Source: CAZYMF01 sp964648215 (GTDB lineage Bacteria > Desulfobacterota > Binatia > HRBIN30 > JACQVA1). Taken from it: 47,028 nt of DNA. The notes under the pieces are model-generated. The model was not told the origin of the DNA and did no database searches. It saw only the letters and a program-made list of their open reading frames with translations. Position numbers and translations under genes: made by a program. The stretch spans positions 1 through 47,028 of the forward strand of contig CAZYMF010000015.1 of assembly GCA_964648215.1 (NCBI GenBank). The letters run 5' to 3'. Position 1 is the stretch's first letter, and each line of letters begins with the position of its first letter. Positions 1 through 6,747 of this stretch are shown here, piece after piece.

Positions 1-98
1 TGAACTCGATCCCCTACGTGTGCGAGGCGGCGCCGGGAATCCGCACCTACCTCGACCTGCCCCTGGTCAGCGGCAGAGCCGCGACGCGTGTCGGATAG
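1..98 (+). CDS. Dihydrodipicolinate reductase-like oxidoreductase, C-terminal fragment
   Basis: Only the last 31 residues are inside the window, read from base 3 to a TAG stop. They align closely with the end of the complete protein encoded at 28280-29341: 'NSIPYVCEAAPGIRTYLDLP' here against 'NAIPAVCRAEPGVKTWLDLP' there. It is therefore a paralogue of that NAD(P)-dependent, DapB-fold reductase. The gene is cut by the left edge, not broken. It converges on the DUF1566 gene on the minus strand, with 78 bases between them. The substrate is unknown. Confidence 0.75.
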   Translation, partial: NSIPYVCEAAPGIRTYLDLPLVSGRAATRVG

Positions 99-176
99 TC
101 CGCGACGCGGGCCGAACGGCGGGCATCGCCCGATCTCTTGCTTGCAGCTTGTGTCTTGTCACTTGCGGCTCCGCGC

Positions 177-932
177 TCACAGCCCGCCACGCACGGCGCG
201 CACGCACAAGGGCACGACGCTCTTGTCGAAGCTGTTGACGTAACCGGCGTTGAAGTCGACGTCGAAGGCGAAGCCCTGATAGGCGGGGTCGCTGGTTGAC
301 GACAGGTAGTAGTCCAGCTGCGTGCAGCTGCAGGTGGTCACGCTGCAGCCGGCCTTGCAGTTGGCGTTGAAGGCGGGATCGACGGCCGGAGCGAACACGC
401 CCGAGTCCAGCAGGCTCTCCAGCTCGTGCCGGTTGGGCAGACGCCAGTCGCAGTAGCCGGCAAAGCAGGGCGGCGTGTTCAGGGCGGCGATCTTCATGTT
501 GAAGGCCTGGTACCACGTGTAGAGGTTGTCGACGTCGTGGACGCTGCTGTCGTTCGACAGCTTCTCCCACATCAGGCCGGTCACGTTGTCCACGATCGTC
601 CCGTCCTTGTTGTCGGTGTAGCTGTGCTCCATGCCGGCCTGGACCGCGCCGTCCTGTCCCGCGGGCGAGCCCGGACAGCCGCCGAGCGTTCCGTTCCCCT
701 GATCGCACTGCGTCTGTCCGGTCGCCGGCAACAGGCTCTGCAGGGCCGCGGGCGGCGGGCAGCCGGTGAGGGCCGCGTTCACCGCGGTGACCAGCTCGTC
801 GACGGTGACGATGTTGTCGCCGTTGAGATCTCCGGGGCACATGGAGCACGGCGAGTCGGCGCGGGCGCCGCGGGCCAGGAGCAACAGCACGAGTGAACAC
901 AAGCCAAGCCGCAAGGTACGCCGGAACGTCAT
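177..932 (-). CDS. Secreted DUF1566 (Lcl C-terminal domain) protein with dockerin-like repeat
   Basis: A 251-residue exported protein. The start is the ATG preceded by GGAGGAG; an upstream in-frame extension has no ribosome site and poor composition. Residues 1-25 form a signal peptide (MTFRRTLRL, hydrophobic core, then ARA). Next comes 'CPGDLNGDNIVTVDELV', an EF-hand/dockerin-type calcium loop that is often found singly in secreted proteins of this lineage. The C-terminal 120 residues carry the Lcl/DUF1566 pattern: 'NVTGLMWEK', 'WRLPNRHELESLLD' and a terminal 'CVRAVRGG'. This domain occurs in surface proteins and has no defined enzymatic role. CSMCPG near the N terminus lacks the heme histidine. 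It may be an unrelated neighbour of the cytochrome cluster. Confidence 0.85.
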   Translation of the reverse strand: MTFRRTLRLGLCSLVLLLLARGARADSPCSMCPGDLNGDNIVTVDELVTAVNAALTGCPPPAALQSLLPATGQTQCDQGNGTLGGCPGSPAGQDGAVQAGMEHSYTDNKDGTIVDNVTGLMWEKLSNDSSVHDVDNLYTWYQAFNMKIAALNTPPCFAGYCDWRLPNRHELESLLDSGVFAPAVDPAFNANCKAGCSVTTCSCTQLDYYLSSTSDPAYQGFAFDVDFNAGYVNSFDKSVVPLCVRAVRGGL

Positions 933-1223
933 TGCTCCTCCAAGGGAAAACCTTCCACAACGCTTCGGTACCATACTACGACGTGGAACGACAGGATCGA
1001 CTCCGCGGACGAATCCGTCGACGTGAGCCGGACGCCGAGGACGGCGAGCGATCTGGCCCCGGTCTCTTCGAGCCGGCGGCAGCAGGAGAGACCGGTCGTG
1101 TGACCGATCATGGCGCAAGGCTCTGTCACGGCGCCGAACGCTTTCCAGCAAAAGGGCAGTGAGATGACGGCACCTAACGTGTTCAGTAGCAACGCTCAAG
1201 CGTGTGCGGGGCCTCATCGAGAG

Positions 1224-1239
1224 CGGCACAGCGGTTGCT
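1224..1239 (+). promoter_or_regulatory. Candidate sigma-54 promoter for the tetraheme cytochrome gene
   Basis: CGGCACAGCGGTTGCT matches the -24/-12 consensus TGGCAYRNNNNTTGCW at every position except the first. GG and GC have the required spacing. The predicted start is near 1250, giving a leader of about 134 bases before the ATG at 1384. A sigma-54 activator gene is present at 16333-17760. No copy of the shared enhancer-like palindrome (14656, 16301) is visible here, so it may respond to a different activator. Confidence 0.5.
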
Positions 1240-1300
1240 GATCTCTCGAAGCAGAGCTTGACTTCGAGGAAGCGCGCAAAATTCCCGGAGTGCGGGAGTC

Positions 1301-1328
1301 ACGAGGGCCGGGCAGTGTCGGCCCTCGT
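1301..1328 (+). other. Perfect 10-bp stem-loop in the cytochrome leader
   Basis: ACGAGGGCCG pairs with CGGCCCTCGT across an 8-base loop. No U-tract follows (CTTCTTGG), so it is a poor intrinsic terminator. It lies within the predicted 5' leader of the tetraheme cytochrome gene. A second GC-rich inverted repeat (GCGGACGC / GCGTCCGC, 1349-1365) stands just before the ribosome site. Together they could form an RNA control element or simply protect the 5' end. Confidence 0.4.
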
Positions 1329-1383
1329 CTTCTTGGAGGAGCCGAGACGCGGACGCGGCGTCCGCTGAAAGAAGGGTGAATCC

Positions 1384-2166
1384 ATGCGCAGTGGTCACCG
1401 CCTATCCGTGGTGATTGGCAGCGTCGCATTGATGCTTCTCGCCACGTCTGCTTGGGCGAGGACTCCGCCGGGATCGGGATTCGTCGGCAGCGTGCACGAC
1501 TTCAGCGGGCGGCTGCACCCGAACGGCGAACCGGCTGCAAGCGCCTGTGTGTCCTGTCACCTCGAGTCGTCCGACACGAGCCAGATCCCGGTTCCGGGCG
1601 ACATGCGCTTGCCGTCGGTCGTCTCGCTCACGGCGGAGAATTCCGCATGGCCGGGCGACCCGCGCGGGCACACCGCCCGCTCCCTTCCTCTGTGGCACGA
1701 TTCCACCATCGTCCACGCGGCCTACGCCATGTATCAGAACGGGCCTGGTGCTCCGACGAGAGGCCCCAGGGCCTCTCAGGCCATTGCCAATGGCATGAGC
1801 CCGGGCAGCACGTCCTTGCTCTGCTTGGGCTGTCATGACGGCAGCGTTGCCATCAACTTGTACGGCAACACCATCGGTGGCGACAGCTTCCTCGGCAATC
1901 ATCACCCCATCGGATTCGACTACGAGGCGGTGCGGGCGGTGGACAAGGAGATCCGCCTGGCCGATGCCGCCCCCATGGGTACCGCCGGTGTCGTGCGGGA
2001 TCACCTGTATGGCGCGGGCCAGGCGCGCATGGAGTGCGGTACCTGCCATTCGGTGCACAACCTGGGCAACACGGGCGAAAGCCTGCTCTGGCGCAGTGAC
2101 ATGAAGAGCCGGCTCTGCCTGACCTGCCACGACAAGGGCACGAACCCGGGCATCGCGACGCCGTAG
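1384..2166 (+). CDS. Tetraheme c-type cytochrome, exported (doubled-CXXCH type)
   Basis: 260 residues. Residues 1-25 are a Sec signal peptide ending TSAWA. Four heme motifs are visible: CVSCH (55-59), CLGCH (147-151), CGTCH (218-222) and CLTCH (245-249). There is no lipobox or membrane anchor, so it should be a soluble periplasmic or secreted electron carrier. Its C-terminal two thirds are nearly identical in pattern to the protein encoded at 10746-11576; both have 'MYQNGPGAPT', 'NHHPIGFDY', 'SVHN.GNTGE.LLWRSD' and 'CLTCHDKGT'. They are recent paralogues. It is the only cytochrome of the 0-15 kb cluster on the plus strand, has its own sigma-54-like promoter, and converges with the next gene at a 6-base gap. 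Confidence 0.88.
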   Translation: MRSGHRLSVVIGSVALMLLATSAWARTPPGSGFVGSVHDFSGRLHPNGEPAASACVSCHLESSDTSQIPVPGDMRLPSVVSLTAENSAWPGDPRGHTARSLPLWHDSTIVHAAYAMYQNGPGAPTRGPRASQAIANGMSPGSTSLLCLGCHDGSVAINLYGNTIGGDSFLGNHHPIGFDYEAVRAVDKEIRLADAAPMGTAGVVRDHLYGAGQARMECGTCHSVHNLGNTGESLLWRSDMKSRLCLTCHDKGTNPGIATP

Positions 2167-2172
2167 CTGCGC

Positions 2173-3489
2173 TCATCCGGCCTTGCGGGGAGCCTTGTGT
2201 ACCTCGGGCTTCCGGCCCGGGCTCTTGCGGTCGTAGTAACGCGGCTTGTGGCAGCCCGGGGAGCAGCCGCCACCGGTGTCGGTCTTGACGAACTTCAGCG
2301 GCAGCTGCCACTTGCCGAACGGCACGGTGACGGCGATCAGCTTGGGGTTCGGACTGCCGTGGAAGCTGTGGCACAGCACGCAGCTGCGGCCCTTCTCCCG
2401 GTGCACGTGCACGTAGTGGAGGTTCTTCTCCCCGTCCCTGAAGTTGGTGGCGAAGGAGGTCTCGGGGTAGGTCACCATGTCGCGGTTGTGACAGGTGAAG
2501 CACAGACCGTACTGCTTGTCGGTGTACGGCACGTAGATGTCCTCGGGGAACTCTCCCACCAGCAGCGTGTCGAAGTTGCTGCCGTGGGGATCGTGGCAGC
2601 GCGTGCACTTGCCGTCGTTGTTGGGACCGTGCAGCACCGTCGCGTCCTTCGGGATGACGTTGTCGTGGCAGGTGGTGCACATCTCCTTGACCGGCTTCAG
2701 CAGCAGCTTCTCGTTGTTGCTGGCGTGCGGCGAGTGGCAGGTGGCGCAGGAGTTCTCGGTGTAGATGGCGGCGTGGACCGTGGACGAGTCGTTGACCTTG
2801 TCGCCGATCTGGGGGTGACAGAGAAAGCACATCTGCGGCAGCTCGTCCGGCAGCATCTTCGGATAGTCGGAGCCGTGCGGGTTGTGGCACCCCGTGCAGC
2901 CCCCCGCCAGCGCCGGGTGCACGTTCTTCTCCTTCAGCACGTCCTGCATGTCGACGTGGCAGGTGACGCACAGATCCGCGCCTTCCTTCAGCAGCAGCGC
3001 CTTGTTGTCGGACTCGTGGGGGGCGTGGCAGGCGGTGCAGTCGCCGGCGGAGACCGGGCCGTGGAGATACTTGAAATCCAGATGATCGGGGTGGCAGGTG
3101 CCGCACAGCTCCTTCATCGGCTGGAGCAGCAGCTTGGGCTGGTTCGAGGAGTGCGGGTCGTGGCAGCCCGTGCACATGCCGCTCTCGGCCGGCGGGTGCA
3201 CCACCTTCTTGGTTCCGAACTGCTCGTGGCACATGTAGCAGAGGTCCGGCGGCTCCTGCGTCAGCTTGAACGTCTGCTTGCCTTTCTGCGGGTGCGGCGT
3301 CGCCACGGACTGGTGACAGCCGTCGCAGGCCTCCGCCACCGGGTGGACCGTGCTCCCCTGCAACAGCTTGGCGTGGCACTTCGTCGAGACGCAGCTGTCC
3401 TCGGCGCCGGCGGCGTTGCCGGCGAGCAAGACCCCGGCGAACAGGAGTACGGCGAGCAGAAGATACGTTCGGCAGTCCTTCTGAATCAT
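2173..3489 (-). CDS. Secreted multiheme cytochrome c with 13 CXXCH plus two expanded motifs
   Basis: 438 residues. The chosen ATG (MIQKDCRTYLLL) follows AGAAGGGA; an ATG 12 codons earlier has no ribosome site. The signal peptide ends about residue 29. Thirteen canonical CXXCH motifs are spread evenly, many as the doubled pattern CxxCH(D/A/N)PH. A CX4CH (CVSTKCH) opens the mature protein and a CX3CH (CSPGCH) lies near its end, so up to 15 hemes are possible. No lipobox is seen, so it is probably periplasmic or extracellular. It is the last gene of the minus-strand run that includes the porin and pentaheme lipoprotein. It plausibly acts as the terminal or bridging heme wire of that conduit. The partner at the outer surface is unknown. 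Confidence 0.88.
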   Translation of the reverse strand: MIQKDCRTYLLLAVLLFAGVLLAGNAAGAEDSCVSTKCHAKLLQGSTVHPVAEACDGCHQSVATPHPQKGKQTFKLTQEPPDLCYMCHEQFGTKKVVHPPAESGMCTGCHDPHSSNQPKLLLQPMKELCGTCHPDHLDFKYLHGPVSAGDCTACHAPHESDNKALLLKEGADLCVTCHVDMQDVLKEKNVHPALAGGCTGCHNPHGSDYPKMLPDELPQMCFLCHPQIGDKVNDSSTVHAAIYTENSCATCHSPHASNNEKLLLKPVKEMCTTCHDNVIPKDATVLHGPNNDGKCTRCHDPHGSNFDTLLVGEFPEDIYVPYTDKQYGLCFTCHNRDMVTYPETSFATNFRDGEKNLHYVHVHREKGRSCVLCHSFHGSPNPKLIAVTVPFGKWQLPLKFVKTDTGGGCSPGCHKPRYYDRKSPGRKPEVHKAPRKAG

Positions 3490-3535
3490 GCGGCGATTCC
3501 CTTCTCTGTCGTTCTGTGCGTCCATCGACGAGCGC

Positions 3536-5365
3536 TCACGGGTAGGAGGTGTTGTCGTGGGTGACGCCGTGACAGACCAGCGTGCAGCTTCCCGAGAACG
3601 TGCCGGTGTCGGTGAAGATCGGGTACGGATTGCCCGGCAACGGCGAGACGATCTGGGTGTCGAAGTTGATCAGGTGCGTGTGCGACCCGGTTCCCGCCGG
3701 GGCCATGGCTTCGTCCACCCCGTGCGCATCGTGACACGCGGCGCACGGCGCCCCGGCGTTCAGGTGTCCGCTGTGGCCGCCCCCGGAGGGCGTGGTTCGT
3801 AGCGCCTTCTTCCGGAAGCTGGTGTCCCGGAGGATGGCGGAGCGGTCGTGGCAGCGATAGCAGAGAGCATAGCTGTCGAAGCTTTCGGGCGTGTTGTCGG
3901 CGGTCTCGTAGCGCTCCTTCAGGATCGGGGCGAAGTTGGAGCCGTGCGGCCCGCGCGAGCCCCCCTCGTCGTCGGCGTGACAGCTGGTGCAGTAGATCAT
4001 CTGCGCCGGGCTCATGCCGGGCTCGAACGAGGACGGGATGCTGGGGATGTTCAGGTTCTTGCCGATGCCGACGACCGGGTGGTACGAGGGGTTGCTCGGA
4101 TCGAAGGCCAGCCGCAGGTTGGTGACGCTGATGACGCGCGGCACGTAGTTCAGATCGGCCGTGTTGTCGGCGTGGCACTTGAAGCAGATCTCGTACTCGT
4201 ACGTTGCCGCGCGCAATGGCGCTCCGTTGCGGTCGATGCCGGTCACGCCGCGCAGCAAGCCCGAGACGTACGGGGCCTGGGTCTCGGCCTTGGTGGTGAG
4301 GTGGGGGTTGTGGCAATCCGAGCAGGTGGCGCTACGGATGCCCGAGCGGGTGATCTCGCCCGGGGCGCGCACCGTCTGCGGGACGGGCATGATCGGCTCG
4401 TGGTGGGCGGAGACCTTTCGCTCCTGCCGGGCGATGTCGACCATGCCGGCGGAGCTGCGCCCGATCTCGGCGATCTGCGCGGCGGCGGCCATGGCGGTGG
4501 CGCCGTGGATCGGCGGCGGCTCGGAGCTGTGGCAGCCGGCGCTGGTACAGGAGAAGGGGTCCGGCGGGGCCGCGGTGAAATTCAGCAGCTCTTCGGCGGT
4601 CGGGGCGAAGTGCGGCGTGTGGCAGACCTCGCAGCCCCACTCGGCGAGCGTCGTGTAGTTGGGCCAGGTCTTCGGTGGCCGGGGCAGGATCCCGACCACC
4701 GAGGCCGTCGACGTCGCGTGCGCCGACGTGCTCCACCCGGTGATCTGATGACAGGTGGTGCACAGCGCCGAGTAGCGGTTGTCCTTGGCGAGAAAGTCGC
4801 CGTTGGTGTTGTCGTGGGGATCGTGACAGGTGGTGCAGTGGATCTCGTCGCTGCCGCCGTACACCAGGTCCGGAGGCGGTGACGAGACCAGCTCGGCGTT
4901 GGGAAGCGCGTCGTGATACGGAAAGGAAACGGGGTGGTGTCCCGACAGATCGAGGCCGAAGTTGGACAGGCTCCCCGGCGGGAACGTGTCGCCGCCGGCC
5001 ATGCTGATGCCTCCCGCCGGATTGATGACCGCGCCCATGGCGATGGTACCGTCGTGACAGCTCAGACAGAGCTTGGTGGGGCCGAAGGGCTGCGGCAGCG
5101 GTCCGGCCTTGAGCGTGGGGCTGGTGTAGACGGTGTAGACCTGCGGCTCGAGATCCTTGTTCCACAGCGGCGACTGCGGCGTCGCGTTGTGCGGAGTGTG
5201 ACAGAAGATGCAGATGCGGGTCTCCGTCAGCGCCCGGATCGGACCGGGTCCGGATACCGAGAGGTTGTGCTTGGTATTGACGATGTTCGCCGTCGTCTGG
5301 GCCCCGGCGGGCGCGGCGAGCAGGCAGAGAGCGACGAGGCACAGGGTAACGAGACACGCCCGCAC
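3536..5365 (-). CDS. Large secreted multiheme cytochrome c (10 CXXCH plus two expanded motifs)
   Basis: About 609 residues from a GTG start. The frame stays open 121 codons further upstream, but that extension crosses an inverted-repeat element (5433-5605) and would put the signal peptide (VRACLVTLCLVALCLLAAPA) far inside the protein. I therefore place the start just before it; the ribosome site is poor, so the start is uncertain. Ten CXXCH motifs run from CIFCH to CAACH. There is also a CX4CH (CTSAGCH) and a C-terminal CX3CH (CTLVCH), giving 10-12 hemes. The first motif pair (CIFCHTPH, CLSCHDGT) resembles the tetraheme protein at 10746. It sits 46 bases before the 13-heme gene and downstream of the NHL lipoprotein, probably in one transcript. 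Confidence 0.83.
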   Translation of the reverse strand: MRACLVTLCLVALCLLAAPAGAQTTANIVNTKHNLSVSGPGPIRALTETRICIFCHTPHNATPQSPLWNKDLEPQVYTVYTSPTLKAGPLPQPFGPTKLCLSCHDGTIAMGAVINPAGGISMAGGDTFPPGSLSNFGLDLSGHHPVSFPYHDALPNAELVSSPPPDLVYGGSDEIHCTTCHDPHDNTNGDFLAKDNRYSALCTTCHQITGWSTSAHATSTASVVGILPRPPKTWPNYTTLAEWGCEVCHTPHFAPTAEELLNFTAAPPDPFSCTSAGCHSSEPPPIHGATAMAAAAQIAEIGRSSAGMVDIARQERKVSAHHEPIMPVPQTVRAPGEITRSGIRSATCSDCHNPHLTTKAETQAPYVSGLLRGVTGIDRNGAPLRAATYEYEICFKCHADNTADLNYVPRVISVTNLRLAFDPSNPSYHPVVGIGKNLNIPSIPSSFEPGMSPAQMIYCTSCHADDEGGSRGPHGSNFAPILKERYETADNTPESFDSYALCYRCHDRSAILRDTSFRKKALRTTPSGGGHSGHLNAGAPCAACHDAHGVDEAMAPAGTGSHTHLINFDTQIVSPLPGNPYPIFTDTGTFSGSCTLVCHGVTHDNTSYP

Positions 5366-5432
5366 CGGCGCCGGTCGCGTACCCCCTCCCAGCGGAACTG
5401 TCGATTTTCTCGTTTTGGTGTGGGATTGCGAG

Positions 5433-5605
5433 AGGGTTCCGTCTCCCGGATGGGAGAAGGTCAGGATGAGGGGGACCAAAATGGATCGGCGAAGCCCACC
5501 TCGTGTTTTCGCCGCGCCGACTCGAGGCGTGAAAGTACGGCGGCCTTCGGCATCCATCAAATCCCCCTCACCTTGATCCTCTCCCATCCGGGAGAGGAAA
5601 CCTTT
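5433..5605. repeat. MITE-like element with about 42-bp inverted terminal copies of a REP-type sequence
   Basis: Copy 1 (5433-5474, plus) and copy 2 (5562-5605, minus) share the order AGGGTTCC / CTCCCGGATGGGAGA / GGTCA-GATGAGGGG with about 85% identity by eye. They flank about 87 bases of unique sequence. The core CTCCCGGATGGGAG is itself palindromic. A related copy occurs at 29384-29415. This looks like a small non-autonomous mobile or REP/BIME-type repeat inserted before the signal peptide of the 10-heme cytochrome gene. It could separate that gene from the upstream NHL gene at the RNA level. Confidence 0.6.
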
Positions 5606-5645
5606 CAGGGTACGCCGCGCCGTCATCACTTCGCCCGGGCAGTGC

Positions 5646-6713
5646 TTATGAGCCATTTTCGTAGTGCTCCGTGATCCGAAAGACCTGGACGCGCCGATTG
5701 TACGTGTCGCAGACGTAGAGCTCGTCACCGCGGATGAAGGCTCCCGCGGGCAGCCAGAACTCGCCGAAGTCGGTGCCCCGCCGGCCGAGGGTCAGCAGGA
5801 AGACTCCCTGGCGGTTGAAGAGCTGGACGTTGTCGAACAGGCCGTCGACGACGTAGATGGCACCGTCCTTGTCCACCGCCACGCCCTTGGGCATCGCCAT
5901 GTCGCCGGAACCGTCGCCGTGGTGGCCGAACATGCCCAGGGCCTTGCCCCGCTCGTCGAAGATCTCGATGCGGAAGTTGAGAGTGTCGGCGACGTAGAGC
6001 TCCCCGGCGGCAGACCAGAAGATGTGGGTGGGGAAGTTGAAGCGGCCCTCTGCGTTGCCGCGCCCGCCGAAGGCGAAAGCCAGCTCGCCGTCCGGCTTCA
6101 GGGCGTAGACCTCGTTGGCGAGGGTATCGACGACGTAGACCAGCTTCGTGCGGGGACTGTAGGCAATGCCGGTCGGCCGCCGTAGCCGCTGCGCGCCCGC
6201 CTTCTGCACGGTGAAGAGAAACGCGCCGTCGGCGCCGAAGACGAACACCTTCCCGGCCGAGTCGGATACCCAGAGCCTGGAGTCCTCGCCGAAGATCACG
6301 CCCACGGGAGAGACCAGCGGTTCCTTGTCCGAGCCCTGCAGGCGCAGGTAGCGCTGCTGCTCGGGGACGTAGAGGTGGACGCACTTGCGACCCAGATCGG
6401 CGACGGCGATGCGGCCGTCCGTTCCGGTCGCCACCGCCACCGGCAGGACGAAGGCGTTGCGCTCCTCCTTCTCCCGGCCGAAGACGAAGGCGCGCAGGAG
6501 CGTGCGCGAGTCCGTGTCCGGCGTGAAGCCGGTCAGGGATTGGACGTAGGTCAGCTTGGCCCGGTTGGGCTGATACGGCCATTGCAGGGCGATGTCCGGG
6601 CGAGCCGTTCTCACCGACCACGTCGACACGCAGCCCGAGGTGGCGGCGGCGAGAGCGAGGAGCAAGAGCGGCCATCGTCCCATCTTGGTTCCGCGATCGA
6701 TCATCGGCGTCAT
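5646..6713 (-). CDS. NHL-repeat beta-propeller lipoprotein
   Basis: 355 residues. The N terminus is a lipoprotein signal with lipobox ATSGC at about residue 28, so the protein should be tethered to a membrane, probably the outer membrane. The rest consists of repeated NHL blades: 'GIAVADLGRKCVHLY'-type strands, 'LWVSDSAGKVFVF', 'LYVADTLNFRIEIF', 'IYVVDGLFDNVQLF' and 'LYVCDTYNRRVQVF', about six blades. Such propellers are protein-binding platforms, and the pattern carries no heme motif. It is paralogous to the NHL lipoprotein at 9379-10632; both have 'Y(V/L)(Q/R)S(L/Y)TG' after the lipobox. It sits 34 bases after the porin stop, so it probably works on or with the porin-cytochrome conduit. The ATG at 6683 is an alternative start. 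Confidence 0.85.
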   Translation of the reverse strand: MTPMIDRGTKMGRWPLLLLALAAATSGCVSTWSVRTARPDIALQWPYQPNRAKLTYVQSLTGFTPDTDSRTLLRAFVFGREKEERNAFVLPVAVATGTDGRIAVADLGRKCVHLYVPEQQRYLRLQGSDKEPLVSPVGVIFGEDSRLWVSDSAGKVFVFGADGAFLFTVQKAGAQRLRRPTGIAYSPRTKLVYVVDTLANEVYALKPDGELAFAFGGRGNAEGRFNFPTHIFWSAAGELYVADTLNFRIEIFDERGKALGMFGHHGDGSGDMAMPKGVAVDKDGAIYVVDGLFDNVQLFNRQGVFLLTLGRRGTDFGEFWLPAGAFIRGDELYVCDTYNRRVQVFRITEHYENGS

Positions 6714-6747
6714 CCCGTCGTCTTGCTTCCCTGGGTTGCGGTGCCGC

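Larger units (their letters stand above)
933..1383. other. Intergenic control region between divergent DUF1566 and tetraheme cytochrome genes
   Basis: 451 bases with no convincing gene; the small open frames here overlap in several frames and lack ribosome sites. It holds a sigma-54-like promoter at 1224-1239 and two inverted repeats in the resulting leader, at 1301-1328 and 1349-1365. A short dyad (CGGTC-gtgt-GACCG, 1093-1106) lies about 150 bases before the predicted transcription start, where an enhancer-binding protein could sit. I looked for c-di-GMP riboswitch sequence, which is common before cytochromes in Geobacter, and did not find it. Confidence 0.5.

Noticed and set aside
177..932. 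Heme site CSMC in the DUF1566 protein
   Set aside because: The motif is followed by Pro-Gly, not His, so it is not a CXXCH heme site.
1141..1383. c-di-GMP (GEMM) riboswitch before the tetraheme cytochrome
   Set aside because: The conserved GEMM core sequences are absent from the leader, although hairpins are present.
2197..3564. A 455-residue plus-strand open frame opposite the 13-heme cytochrome
   Set aside because: It is an antisense shadow: composition is Val/Ala/Arg-rich with no motif, and the minus strand has 13 heme sites and a signal peptide.
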